Origin: G020354785 sp964521285
GTDB lineage: Bacteria > Bacteroidota > Bacteroidia > Bacteroidales > UBA10428
Direction: 5' to 3'
Assembly: GCA_964521285.1 (NCBI GenBank)
Contig: CAZFQS010000015.1
Location: forward strand, 1-64,000
Length of the DNA: 64,000 nucleotides
Positions 47,686 to 57,580 of this stretch are shown here, piece by piece. Under the pieces are notes generated by a model. The model was not told the origin of the DNA. It saw only the letters and a list, made by a program, of their open reading frames with translations, and did not search any database. Position 1 is the stretch's first letter, and every line of letters begins with the position of its first letter. A program made the position numbers and the translations under genes.

Positions 47686-48045
47686 ATGAATAAGGAAAAA
47701 GCTCTGGAAACCTGCCTGGTAATAACAACAGGATTCCTGTTGTTGTATTTCATATTTCAGGTTAAAATCTTACTGATTGTTGCATTTATCACCGGACTTA
47801 CCGGAATATTCATCCGGCCGTTAGCACTAAAAATAGCATGGCTATGGCATAAGCTGGGCGATATAACGGGCTTTTTTGTTTCAAAAACGGTATTGGCAAT
47901 TGTCTTCTTTTTTATTCTGTTACCCATTGCATTAATATACCGGTTAATAAAAAGAGACACCCTAATGCTCAAGAATAAATACAGTTCATACTGGATAATC
48001 CGTAATTATAAATATGCAAAAAAAGATATGGAAAACGTCTGGTAG
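47686..48045 (+). CDS. SxtJ-family membrane protein
   Basis: A 119-residue protein with three membrane helices (about 11-27, 28-46, 67-88) and a basic tail containing KRDTLMLKNKYSSYWI. The SxtJ family is named from the saxitoxin cluster, where it accompanies the carbamoyltransferase SxtI; its biochemical role is not known. It begins 6 bases after the DUF5989 peptide and is clearly co-transcribed with it. It converges on the second SGNH/TPR gene with a 24-base gap that holds no obvious terminator. Confidence 0.85.
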   Translation: MNKEKALETCLVITTGFLLLYFIFQVKILLIVAFITGLTGIFIRPLALKIAWLWHKLGDITGFFVSKTVLAIVFFFILLPIALIYRLIKRDTLMLKNKYSSYWIIRNYKYAKKDMENVW

Positions 48046-48069
48046 AAATATTCCTGCAGGTTATAGAAT

Positions 48070-50328
48070 TTAATTACTCTTTCTTCTTTGTAATATCATA
48101 TTCTCATACATTTTGATCTTTTCAGAATTTGGCGAAAGTTGTTTTAACTCAAGCAGAATCTTTTCTGAATAATTTAAATCATTATTATAAATACTTGCAT
48201 AGCATAATGTGTTCAGAAAATTAGGATCAGAGCTAAATTCATAATACGCTTTTTTCAAATAAATCAGGGCTTTTTTGTCTTCCTTTTGTAAAAGTATTTC
48301 TCCAATTAACCTGTTTGAGATACTTGTCTCCTGAATTTCATTTGCCTTATATAAAATGTCCAATGCTTCATCTATTTCTTTTGACTGCAAATGTTTTATA
48401 GCCTGATTTATATATTCTTTAACACTTGATGGAGTATAAATAATTACACTCTCTTCATCTTTTCTATTGTCTTTAAGAGTAGCCAGTTCATTAAAAATGC
48501 CCCGGGCTTTGTCATTTTCATTATTTGCTTTGTATGCCTGATATAAAAAGCTTAAAACATCTTTCCTGGAATAATCCGGATCTGTTGATTTTACTTCTTC
48601 CAAGAATGAAATGGCTTTCTCATATTCCCCCTTGTGATAATATAATTCTCCAATTTTACTTAATATATAGGGGTCCTTTTTTATTTTCAGTGTCGATAAA
48701 AATATTGCCAGTGCTTTATTATATTCATTGACTTTAAGTAATAAATTACCTGCTTCAATATAATTCCTTATATTATAGGGTGATATCTTAATCAAGGAAT
48801 AATATTCTTCAGCTGCTTTAAGGAAATCTTTATGAGTAACGTAAAATTTTGCCATTTTCTTGTGTGCAATATCCAGGCTTATATCATCATACCTTACTGC
48901 AAGATATGCAAGTGAATCAAAGATTGAAGCTGGCTTATATTCGTATATAAATTTATTAACCATATTCTCAGGTTTGAAAGGCCATCCTCCTTTTAACTGC
49001 TTGATTTTTAAATCAGCATAAATACTGTCCAGTTCCGTAAAACCCCAGTTATTTCTATAATATTCCGAATCTTTGAAATATGAAGAATCCAGTTCTCCTA
49101 TTATATTATTACCTGTTATAACATTATAAAACGCATCAGCCATTAAAAAATAGCCATCGATATTCGGATGCACATGCTCTGTCAGCAAGTTATTGCCTAT
49201 CAGTCCGTTATAAGATTTATCTTCGAAATAATATTTCATAGGAACAAGATATGCTTCATATTTTATGGCTAATTCCTGAATAATTTCATTGATTTTTTCA
49301 GAAGCCCTGAACCTTAAACAATCCAAATCCTTTGCCCGGTAGTATAATTCTTTGGCCTTCTTATACTCTCCTGTATGATCAAACTTTCTTCCTTTATTAA
49401 ATATATCCATTGCCTGCGGATATTCACCTGTTTTGGCCGAACAAAAGGGCTCTAAATCTCTTATATTACTTATCACTTCACTTATAATAACCGGAATACC
49501 CTTCTTATTAACCTTTTTAAGTATCGCTTTTATATTCTTTTTATATTGTGTATGTGCTGAATAATAGATATTTGTTCCGAATTCAATACTTTTGTTCGAT
49601 ACAATTCTTTCCATAAGTGTTGCAGTAGCTAAATCAGAATTATTGTTCCCTGAATTCAAAGTTCCCTGGATTCCATATATAATATTTCTGATAAGCTGAT
49701 ATATTTTTAATTCGAGCAAATTCAGATGAAGCAACTTCAGCCATCTGACTTTACCCAGCCCTTCCTTGGAACCAATGCCCAGGGCTCCGTAAAACTCGTT
49801 GTGTCCTGCATATATCAAAATAGCATCAGGCTTTTCCTTAATAATATCATTAATCTTATCAAGTAATGTATAACTATTAACTGCTGTTATGGAAGTATTA
49901 ATTACTTCTATGTGTTTGTCCGGATAGCTATCCTGAAGCCTGTCATGTAATATTCTTGAAAACATTATACCTGAACTGTATGGAAAGCCATAAACAGTTG
50001 AGCTTCCCATAACAAATATTCTAAATCCGTTTTCTGGCTTTTGTTTCAGGAATATGTCGTCAGGCGGGACAGTATTTTGAAATCTGTAAAAATATTTCTT
50101 GCCAAATTCAGGATTACATTTTCTGTACTCCTTACCGTAAAAATCATAATCCGTAAAAAGGTTATAATTATCTCCGTAATGAATAATTCTAAGAAAAAAT
50201 TCAATAAAAAATAAAATTATAAAAGGTATTAAAACCAGGATTATTGAAAAAATAGTTTTCCTTTTAGGATCAGAGTATTTATCCGGTTTCTTTTTATCAT
50301 CCTTCTTACTTTTTATTGGTTTCCCCAT
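48070..50328 (-). CDS. Membrane SGNH hydrolase-like protein with TPR repeats (paralogue B)
   Basis: A 752-residue protein closely related to the gene at 43314: identical stretches include NGFRIFVMGSSTV, MFSRILH, DAILIYAGHNEFYGA and NNLLTEHVHPNIDGYFLMADAF. The first 25 residues are a Lys/Asp-rich cytoplasmic tail, the helix is at about 26-48, the SGNH residues are Ser110, Asn177 and the EHVH histidine, and TPR units fill the C-terminal third. Being on the opposite strand and convergent, it arose by duplication and inversion around the carbamoyltransferase module or has been kept there by selection. Substrate unknown. Confidence 0.8.
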   Translation of the reverse strand: MGKPIKSKKDDKKKPDKYSDPKRKTIFSIILVLIPFIILFFIEFFLRIIHYGDNYNLFTDYDFYGKEYRKCNPEFGKKYFYRFQNTVPPDDIFLKQKPENGFRIFVMGSSTVYGFPYSSGIMFSRILHDRLQDSYPDKHIEVINTSITAVNSYTLLDKINDIIKEKPDAILIYAGHNEFYGALGIGSKEGLGKVRWLKLLHLNLLELKIYQLIRNIIYGIQGTLNSGNNNSDLATATLMERIVSNKSIEFGTNIYYSAHTQYKKNIKAILKKVNKKGIPVIISEVISNIRDLEPFCSAKTGEYPQAMDIFNKGRKFDHTGEYKKAKELYYRAKDLDCLRFRASEKINEIIQELAIKYEAYLVPMKYYFEDKSYNGLIGNNLLTEHVHPNIDGYFLMADAFYNVITGNNIIGELDSSYFKDSEYYRNNWGFTELDSIYADLKIKQLKGGWPFKPENMVNKFIYEYKPASIFDSLAYLAVRYDDISLDIAHKKMAKFYVTHKDFLKAAEEYYSLIKISPYNIRNYIEAGNLLLKVNEYNKALAIFLSTLKIKKDPYILSKIGELYYHKGEYEKAISFLEEVKSTDPDYSRKDVLSFLYQAYKANNENDKARGIFNELATLKDNRKDEESVIIYTPSSVKEYINQAIKHLQSKEIDEALDILYKANEIQETSISNRLIGEILLQKEDKKALIYLKKAYYEFSSDPNFLNTLCYASIYNNDLNYSEKILLELKQLSPNSEKIKMYENMILQRRKSN

Positions 50329-50447
50329 TATATATAATTTTGACAGGACTATTCATACAAATGTAATTTTTTTCTTTTTTCTTATTTTCAAATTTATCAC
50401 ATTTTAAATAAAAGTAAATTTTCATTTAGACCGGCCCGGCACATGTT

Positions 50448-50487
50448 AAAAAAAAAGCAAACCTTAAATCCCTTTCAGGAGGCTTGC
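50448..50487 (-). terminator. Terminator of the SusCD operon
   Basis: On the minus strand GCAAGCCT pairs with AGGTTTGC (50487-50480 and 50464-50457; one G-T pair) and is followed by a run of nine or more T. It lies 53 bases after the last gene (stop at 50540). Confidence 0.75.
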
Positions 50488-50539
50488 CTTTTTAAGTCAT
50501 AGTTTAAAAAGCAGATGCTTTTTAAATTCCTTTCTATAA

Positions 50540-50989
50540 TCAGGGTGCTTCTAATACTTCAACCTGTATTGAAGCCTGTTTTCTCTTATATTCTTCCCCC
50601 ATTTTCCCTACATTTGTCACAATCAATACTACAGTATATAAACCTGCATTTTCATACAGGCTATACTTAAATGCAGTATCAGTAATTGAAAGTGCTATAC
50701 CTTTATCAAAGAATCTGTTAACAGATCTCTCAGCATCGGGCGGAGGATTACTAATTTCCTCCAGGTATTTATCATAGCTTGAGTTATTTTTCGCACCTTC
50801 AAAATATTCTCCCGGCCATAATGATATATAATCGGCTTCTACCTGAATCCTGAAAGTAACCTCTTCAAGTTGAGCTATAGTTGATGGTACTGCTTCAAAT
50901 AATATTATTTCAGGATCTTCAACTTCTTTTTCACAAGCAATAAATATTATAAAGCTTATCAAAAAAAGATATTTAAATAAATTTTTCAT
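50540..50989 (-). CDS. Small lipoprotein of the SusCD operon
   Basis: A 149-residue lipoprotein: lipobox FIAC (Cys19) after a hydrophobic leader. The rest looks like a PKD/Ig-type beta-sandwich (EVTFRIQVEADYISLWPGE, ENAGLYTVVLIVTN, KQASIQVEVLEA). Genes of this kind often follow susD and encode surface glycan-binding or accessory proteins. It is 38 bases downstream of susD. A binding function is inferred from position. Confidence 0.7.
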   Translation of the reverse strand: MKNLFKYLFLISFIIFIACEKEVEDPEIILFEAVPSTIAQLEEVTFRIQVEADYISLWPGEYFEGAKNNSSYDKYLEEISNPPPDAERSVNRFFDKGIALSITDTAFKYSLYENAGLYTVVLIVTNVGKMGEEYKRKQASIQVEVLEAP

Positions 50990-51027
50990 AGTTGTATATT
51001 TTATAACTTTTTAATCAGTGATCTCAT

Positions 51028-52695
51028 TTAATAGCCTGGATTTTGTTTTATTGAACCTTTTGATAAAATAATTTCTTCTTCGGGAATCGGAAAAAACTCA
51101 TGTTTACCAATAAAAAATTCAATAGGATTTCCTTTCGTTCCTCCAAGTGTATCAGTAGCCCTGTACAAACCATTGAGCCTATCATAGGCAATACCCCACC
51201 TAACTATATCGAAAAAGCGGTGAGCCTCCATAGCCAGTTCAACTCTACGCTCATGAATAACATCATTCAGGGTTACTGATGTCATATTAGCAGGTTGCCC
51301 CGTATTTCCGCTATTTCTTGCGCGAGTTCTTATCATATTTACATACTCAGTAGCTTTATCCGGCTGGTTAACCGCCGGTTCAAGTGCCGCTTCAGCTGCC
51401 AGCAATAACACATCGGCATAACGAAACATTTTAATATCCAGAGGACCGCGGAAGAAACTTCTTATTGCCCATTCATCCGGTTCAGGATCATATTTTGCAT
51501 TGTTCATCTTAGTCGGGCTGGCATAACTTGGGGCTGCCCTTCTGAATATACTTACACCTGAAGCGGTCGGATCAATTTCTATAGTATCACTGTCAGTTAC
51601 AATTGATATTTTTTTCCGTTGATCACCCGGCTCATATTCAGCTGCCAGGTTATATGTCGGTGCATTTAATCCCCATGCTAAAATTTGACCCTCAATTCTA
51701 ATGGAATCTAATGTAACGGTATCCCATTCCCAATATGCCCTGACTGACTGGTATGTGTTGTGAGATGATGAAACCAGCGGTGTATTAATAAATTCTGATC
51801 CCGTTATATTAATAGCTGCGTTTACCACCCTGAAAATATGTTCCCTACTCTCATCTCCGGCTTCAGTCCATAAATCTGCATAGTGTGGTTCAAGTTCATA
51901 AACCCGCGAATCTATAATTTGCTGAGCAACATTCCATGCCTCATCCCACTTTTCTTCACATCCTTCGAATCTTTCATCACCTGAATAATTCTTAGCATAG
52001 CTGGATTCAAAGATTAATGCTTTAAGCAGATAAGCTCTGGCCGCCCCTTTAGTTGCCCGGGCATCATCACCCGAAGAAGAATAAGTATCTGGCAAAGCAG
52101 ATGCAGCCTCCTGCAAATCGGTCTGTACCTGATGTAATACCTCAGCTATAGTATTTCTGGGAACAGAATAATACTCTTCAGTGGGTAATACCCTGGTAAT
52201 TATTGGTACACCTCCAAATATAGCATTTAAATAGAAATGGTAAATTGCCCGTAAAAATTTAGCTTCTCCCATTAATCTGTTCTTAATATCTTCATTAAAA
52301 TCTGCATCAGGAAATTTTTCGAGCACGATATTGCAGTTGTTTATACCTTCATAAATATTGCGCCAATATTCAAAAAAATAAGCATTAGTTGGCACATGTA
52401 ACATTTGATCTATTCTTTGCATGTCAGGCTGGTCAACCCCACCTACTTCACCTGCAGCTTCAGTATCATCAGAAGCAACATCTCCGAATGCCCAGAAATT
52501 CCTGCTAAATGAACCTCTGAATAACATAACTGCATAGCATGCTGTAACAGCCTGAACAGCATTATCTTCTGATGTATAAAAAGTAGCTGTTGTTTCCATA
52601 CCCAAAGGTGTCCTTTCAAGAAACTCCTCTGAACAGCCGGAATACAGACTTATAATAATAAGAAATATTATTTTTACTTTAACTAAATTTTTCAT
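51028..52695 (-). CDS. SusD/RagB-family outer-membrane lipoprotein
   Basis: A 555-residue nutrient-binding lid protein. Lipobox YSGC (Cys21) is followed by SEEFLERTPLG, the standard SusD opening. TPR-like helices carry the region LMGEAKFLRAIYHFYLNAIF and the C-terminal RYADVLLLAAEAALE and ERRVELAMEAHRFFDIVRWG segments define the family. It works with the SusC-type transporter encoded 17 bases upstream to import glycans or peptides. The ligand is not evident. Confidence 0.95.
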   Translation of the reverse strand: MKNLVKVKIIFLIIISLYSGCSEEFLERTPLGMETTATFYTSEDNAVQAVTACYAVMLFRGSFSRNFWAFGDVASDDTEAAGEVGGVDQPDMQRIDQMLHVPTNAYFFEYWRNIYEGINNCNIVLEKFPDADFNEDIKNRLMGEAKFLRAIYHFYLNAIFGGVPIITRVLPTEEYYSVPRNTIAEVLHQVQTDLQEAASALPDTYSSSGDDARATKGAARAYLLKALIFESSYAKNYSGDERFEGCEEKWDEAWNVAQQIIDSRVYELEPHYADLWTEAGDESREHIFRVVNAAINITGSEFINTPLVSSSHNTYQSVRAYWEWDTVTLDSIRIEGQILAWGLNAPTYNLAAEYEPGDQRKKISIVTDSDTIEIDPTASGVSIFRRAAPSYASPTKMNNAKYDPEPDEWAIRSFFRGPLDIKMFRYADVLLLAAEAALEPAVNQPDKATEYVNMIRTRARNSGNTGQPANMTSVTLNDVIHERRVELAMEAHRFFDIVRWGIAYDRLNGLYRATDTLGGTKGNPIEFFIGKHEFFPIPEEEIILSKGSIKQNPGY

Positions 52696-52712
52696 AGTAT
52701 TCCTTTTTTAAG

Positions 52713-55700
52713 TTAAAATCCTAATTGTATGCCAAATAAGTATGCCCTGGAAGGTGGGTATAAACCATAGTCAATTCCGTATAATAATTGCCTTGTCTCA
52801 CCACCCTGTTCTTCCATGCGTGTCCGGCCTATTTCCGGGTCGAAGCCTATATAATTGGTTATTGTAAAGAGATTTTTTGAGTTGAAATATATTCTTAAAT
52901 TATCAATCTTAAATATATTAAGAATACTTTTTGGTAAGTTATAACCTAATTCTATAGTTTTTAACCGTAAATACGAACCATCAAAAACCATTCTGTCAGA
53001 CCACTGGTTGTTATCGTTATCACTTACTCCCAGCCATGGGATATCAGTATCAGTGTTTCCGGGATCAATCACTTCACCTGTCTGTTCGTCAATCTCCGGA
53101 GCTTCCCATGCGTCCAGAAGATCACGATGCCAGTTTCTTCCATTTGGCGACGGATCATGTGTCCAGTTTATAAAAGGGAAGAATATTTCATTTCCATAGG
53201 TTCCCTGGAAGAATAAGGATAAGTCAAAACCTTTAAAGAAGAATTGTGTATTTAATCCAAAAATAAGGTCAGGATGGGGATTACCTATCATAACTCTGTC
53301 ATCCGGAGTTATATCACCATCCTCATTAACATCAACATATCGAATATCACCCGGTACAGCCTGCCACTGAACATGGCTGTTTATTTCTTCCCAGTTTTGG
53401 AAAATCCCGTCTGTTTTATAGCCATAAAAAGCACCAATTGGTTTTCCTTTTTCCGTTCTTGTAAAAGTTGCATCCCGGTCACCAAATGTACCTAACTCAA
53501 AATAATTCCCTTCCTCTCCCAAATCAAGCACTTCATTTTTTATGTAGGAAATATTAAAGTCAATGTTATATTTTAACTGGCTTTCCATTTCTCTATAGCC
53601 TATTACCAGTTCAACTCCCTTGTTTTGAACATTTCCGAGATTCTGGTAAGGTGCCCCTGCTGTAGGAATACCAACAATATAAGGAACAGGCAATTGAACC
53701 AACATTTCTTTTGTATTTTTAATAAAGTATTCGGCAGACAATAAGAGTTTGTTATTAAAAAGCCCTGCGTCAAGTCCTATATTTGTTTGTTCAACTGTTT
53801 CCCAGTGAATAGCTTCATTTGCTCCATAATATGGAAATGACCCGACTGATATGCTATCCTGTGCCTGATTGAAACTATATCTCAAGCGGGTCGGATCAAT
53901 ACTGGAAACATATCTATAAGCACCGATATTCTGGTTTCCAGTCTGTCCCCATCCTAATCTCAGCTTTAAACTACTTACAACAGGTACATTCGAGAAGAAA
54001 GGTTCATTAGATATTTTCCAGGCGACAGCAGCCATAGGAAATGTTCCCCAGTGTCCTTTATTAAAAATGTTTTTCTCATATAAAGTCCCGAATCTTGATG
54101 ATCCGTCTCTGCGTACAGAAAGAGTAACCAAATATTTATCGTTATAGTTATAATTTATCCTTCCAAGGTATGATATCATTGCATTTTCTTCTCCACTACC
54201 TTCAATCCTGTCATCAAGATCCTCAGAGTAATATGAAAAATATCTGAGTTCAGGTATTTCATTTTCCAATCCGGGGCCTGATCTGTTTATAGCATTTAAA
54301 TATTCACCTTCAAATTCTTCGGCAGTCATACCAATCAATGCCGTAAAATCATGTGCCCCGATTTTTTTTGTATAGGTGGCTGTATTTTCCCAGTTCCAGT
54401 ATCTGGTCTCTTCGAGTTGTTTTTCAAGCTTTGATTGCGCATTCAAATCAGAGCCTTCAATATTATACTCCGGCAGGAAATCATAATTTGAGATATAATC
54501 AAATTTTAATCCTATACTTGATTTTAGTTTTAATCCTTTAATCAATTCAACTTCAACAAATATATTTCCAAGTAACTTGTTTTGAGTCTCACTATCCCAT
54601 CCGCGATTATTTGCATACAAAGCACCCGGACTTACATTTAATAATCCCAGTTCTGCTAATGAAACCGGGTTCCTGTAATTCGAAAACAGGGTTGGGCCCC
54701 AGTATGTCTTACCATCCTCAGTAGTAATATAAGGTGAAGAAAGGGGATCAGTCAGTATAGCATTAGCTACAACACTTTCATATTCATTATTTTCAGGTAC
54801 TACATCTCTTACTCCCCGGTTTAATAAAAGCTTTTCACCTATAGTTATCCTGTCTCTTATTTTGTGAGTAGAATTGATTCTAAGGTTAAACCGTTTAAAA
54901 CCTGAATTAATAATTATACCATCCTGTTTCAAATAACTGCCGCTTACAGAATAAGTTGAGTTCTCATTTCCTCCTGATACGGAAAGATAATAATTTTGCA
55001 TTGGTGCCTTTCTGAAAATTTCATCAAACCAGTTTGTATTTGCATACATATCCCTATAGGTATTGGTATCAATCCTGTTAGAGCGGGTAACAAGTTTATT
55101 CCATGTTTCTACAAATTCATCTGCATTCATCATATCCATCGTTCTGATATTCTCCTGCACTCCATAATAATATTTAAAAGTAATGTTGTTTTTCCCGGCT
55201 TTTCCCTCCTTTGTAGTAATTAAAACTACACCATTTGCGCCTTTTGAGCCATAAATGGCGGTGGCTGATGCATCTTTAAGGATTGAAAAGTTTTCGATAT
55301 CCTCAGGATTAAGAAAATCTACCTCGTCGGGTGTCATTTGTATTCCGTCAACAACATATAATGGATCAGAATTGGTCGCGGTCCCTACACCTCTGATTCT
55401 GACTGTTACACCGGCACCAGGAGTACCTGAATTGGCAACAATATGTACACCTGCAGCTTTACCCTGAAGGGCTTCATTAATATTTGTGCCGGGGGTCTTA
55501 ATTAAGTTTTCTTTATTAACAACAGTTACAGCACCAGTGAGGTCTTTTTTATCCACAACACCATAACCAATTACAACTACTTCACTTAGACTTAATATAT
55601 CGGGAATCATGCTGATATCTCTAGTCTGTGCCCTGTCAGCAACAATTTCTTCTGTAACATATCCAACATAAGAAAATGAAACCGTACTGTTTTTAGTTAC

Positions 55701-56276
55701 AGTAATAATATAGTTTCCGTCAAAATCTGATATTGTTCCCTTGGTTGTCCCCTTCTGGACTATGGTAACTCCAGGAAGACCACCGGAGGTTTCAGCATCA
55801 ATTACTTTTCCACTTATAGTAATAAGCGTATCCTGTTGTGCAGATTCCTTATTAATTAAAATAATTTGCTTGTCTTTAATAATATATCCAATATTGGTAT
55901 CTTTAAAAATCTTATTTAATATTTCGGTAATTTCCAGGTCTAATCCGTTAATACTCACAATTTTGGATACGTCCAAGTCAGAATTATTATAAAGGAAAGT
56001 AATTTCACTTTGACTTTCTATTTCTCTCAGAACATCCTTTATTGAAACATTAGTTAAGCTTAGTTCAAACTTTGAATCCCGAGAGAATATTCCTGCATTA
56101 GTATTTAATGCAAAGACTATCAATATAATTGAAGAAAATTTCAGAAATATAAATAACTTCCTACATGATAGTCTTTCTTTAATAAACTCCAGTAAAAAAT
56201 TCTTTTTCATGCTTTTATTTGTCATTAATTTTTTTTGTAAGTGAATAACTTCAGAAGTTTTCAGATAATTCAACAT
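52713..56276 (-). CDS. SusC/RagA TonB-dependent transporter with STN signalling domain
   Basis: A 1187-residue outer-membrane transporter. Domains: long leader, STN (secretin/TonB short N-terminal; about 70-140, SLTNVSIKDVLREIESQSEI) that contacts FecR, a carboxypeptidase-regulatory-like sandwich (about 150-220, ISGKVIDAETSGGLPGVT), the plug (LSEVVVIGYGVVDKKDLTGA onward), and a 22-strand barrel ending RAYLFGIQLGF. The STN domain means that ligand binding can signal to the FecR/sigma pair encoded just upstream. The frame opens at 56276; an ATG at 56210 (MKKNFLLEFIKERLSCRK) is an alternative start. No glycoside hydrolase or sulfatase is in the operon. Confidence 0.95.
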   Translation of the reverse strand: MLNYLKTSEVIHLQKKLMTNKSMKKNFLLEFIKERLSCRKLFIFLKFSSIILIVFALNTNAGIFSRDSKFELSLTNVSIKDVLREIESQSEITFLYNNSDLDVSKIVSINGLDLEITEILNKIFKDTNIGYIIKDKQIILINKESAQQDTLITISGKVIDAETSGGLPGVTIVQKGTTKGTISDFDGNYIITVTKNSTVSFSYVGYVTEEIVADRAQTRDISMIPDILSLSEVVVIGYGVVDKKDLTGAVTVVNKENLIKTPGTNINEALQGKAAGVHIVANSGTPGAGVTVRIRGVGTATNSDPLYVVDGIQMTPDEVDFLNPEDIENFSILKDASATAIYGSKGANGVVLITTKEGKAGKNNITFKYYYGVQENIRTMDMMNADEFVETWNKLVTRSNRIDTNTYRDMYANTNWFDEIFRKAPMQNYYLSVSGGNENSTYSVSGSYLKQDGIIINSGFKRFNLRINSTHKIRDRITIGEKLLLNRGVRDVVPENNEYESVVANAILTDPLSSPYITTEDGKTYWGPTLFSNYRNPVSLAELGLLNVSPGALYANNRGWDSETQNKLLGNIFVEVELIKGLKLKSSIGLKFDYISNYDFLPEYNIEGSDLNAQSKLEKQLEETRYWNWENTATYTKKIGAHDFTALIGMTAEEFEGEYLNAINRSGPGLENEIPELRYFSYYSEDLDDRIEGSGEENAMISYLGRINYNYNDKYLVTLSVRRDGSSRFGTLYEKNIFNKGHWGTFPMAAVAWKISNEPFFSNVPVVSSLKLRLGWGQTGNQNIGAYRYVSSIDPTRLRYSFNQAQDSISVGSFPYYGANEAIHWETVEQTNIGLDAGLFNNKLLLSAEYFIKNTKEMLVQLPVPYIVGIPTAGAPYQNLGNVQNKGVELVIGYREMESQLKYNIDFNISYIKNEVLDLGEEGNYFELGTFGDRDATFTRTEKGKPIGAFYGYKTDGIFQNWEEINSHVQWQAVPGDIRYVDVNEDGDITPDDRVMIGNPHPDLIFGLNTQFFFKGFDLSLFFQGTYGNEIFFPFINWTHDPSPNGRNWHRDLLDAWEAPEIDEQTGEVIDPGNTDTDIPWLGVSDNDNNQWSDRMVFDGSYLRLKTIELGYNLPKSILNIFKIDNLRIYFNSKNLFTITNYIGFDPEIGRTRMEEQGGETRQLLYGIDYGLYPPSRAYLFGIQLGF

Positions 56277-56437
56277 TATTAAATTCGAATTAAAATTATG
56301 CTTAGTAAAGCATTAAGTTAGATTTGCAGAAAGATAATTATTAATATCTTTCAGGGGCAGATACTTAAGTACAGCCTGATGTTTTAACAATCAATATTTT
56401 TCTCATAGGCGTTTAGATTTTTAGGATTAACAATTTA

Positions 56438-57457
56438 TTAATTCATTAATGTTATATATACACTATCAACTTCAATTTTAAATTTTATTGGAGTAGAAAT
56501 TCTGATTAGTTCCAAAACCTCTCTTAAACTTTCTGTTTTTATTGTCATGGTAAATCTTTGATCTTTTAACATATTTTCGGGATAATAGAATTTTACATCA
56601 TACCATCTTTCAAGCTGAGTAAGGATATCCGGCAAAGACTGATCATCAAACTTTAATACATTATCCTTCCATGAGACAGAAAATACAGGATCAATTTCTT
56701 TAATAAAAAAATTATTATTTAACTTATTATATATGGCTTTCTGATTCGGAGAAAGATTTATTGTTTTACTACCCGGTGCATACACCTGGACTTTCCCTTC
56801 TATTAATGTTATCGCAATGGTTTCATCTTCAGGGTAAGCCATTAGATTAAAAGTTGTACCCAGTGCCTTTATCATTAAGCCTGAAGATTTAACTGTAAAA
56901 GGTAGTTTTATATTCTTTGAAACATCAAAATAGGCTTCACCTAAGAGTTCAACTTCTCTGTTTCTTTTATTATAATTTCTTGTATAGCGAATAGAACTTC
57001 CTGAATTAAGCCAGACAACAGTACCATCTTCCAAAATTGCCATTGATTTTTGTCCTCTGGGAGCAACTAATTCGGAGACAGCTGTTCTTCTGACTGAATT
57101 TGATATATATAAACCTGTAACAGTAAGTAATAATATTAATAATACTGCAGCAACTCTTGAGATTAACAAATATGATTTCCTGAGATTATAATACTTTTTC
57201 TTAATTTTTTGCATTTCAATTACTTCCCCATTCCTTAATTTAAAACTCCTATTAGCAGTAATTCTATTAAGTATTTTCTTATAATCCGGAGTTTTTACTT
57301 CTGCCTTAACATCACTGTTTTCTTCCCATTGCTTAAACATCATGGCTCTGACTTCAGCAAAACTCAGCAGTTTATTTTGCTCTTTTTCACTCAAATCACC
57401 TAATAAAGACTTAGCCAGTAAATCTTTAATATTTCTATTTATCTTTCCTTTTTTCAT
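56438..57457 (-). CDS. FecR-family anti-sigma regulator
   Basis: A 339-residue inner-membrane protein. The N-terminal cytoplasmic part (1-85) binds the sigma factor, one helix is at about 97-117 (LISRVAAVLLILLLTVTGLY), and the periplasmic FecR domain (about 120-240) has VAPRGQKSMAILEDGTVVWL and GEAYFDVSKN. The C-terminal DUF4974-type region has SLPDILTQLERWYDVKFYYP. It passes the signal from the SusC STN domain to the sigma factor. It sits between both genes. Confidence 0.93.
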   Translation of the reverse strand: MKKGKINRNIKDLLAKSLLGDLSEKEQNKLLSFAEVRAMMFKQWEENSDVKAEVKTPDYKKILNRITANRSFKLRNGEVIEMQKIKKKYYNLRKSYLLISRVAAVLLILLLTVTGLYISNSVRRTAVSELVAPRGQKSMAILEDGTVVWLNSGSSIRYTRNYNKRNREVELLGEAYFDVSKNIKLPFTVKSSGLMIKALGTTFNLMAYPEDETIAITLIEGKVQVYAPGSKTINLSPNQKAIYNKLNNNFFIKEIDPVFSVSWKDNVLKFDDQSLPDILTQLERWYDVKFYYPENMLKDQRFTMTIKTESLREVLELIRISTPIKFKIEVDSVYITLMN

Positions 57458-57580
57458 ATATATAAATTATCTGGTCCCTTATCCCTTAATCCTTATCCCT
57501 ATTATTATATACACACTCACGTTAGTTTACCCTTAATTGATTTCAGGTTTTTTTAGGAAAAGTAATACTAAAATAATGGT

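Noticed and set aside
43314..50328. The carbamoyltransferase block as a saxitoxin-like biosynthesis cluster
   Set aside because: Only the SxtI/J/K-like part is present. There is no polyketide-like SxtA, amidinotransferase or oxygenase, so toxin production is not supported.
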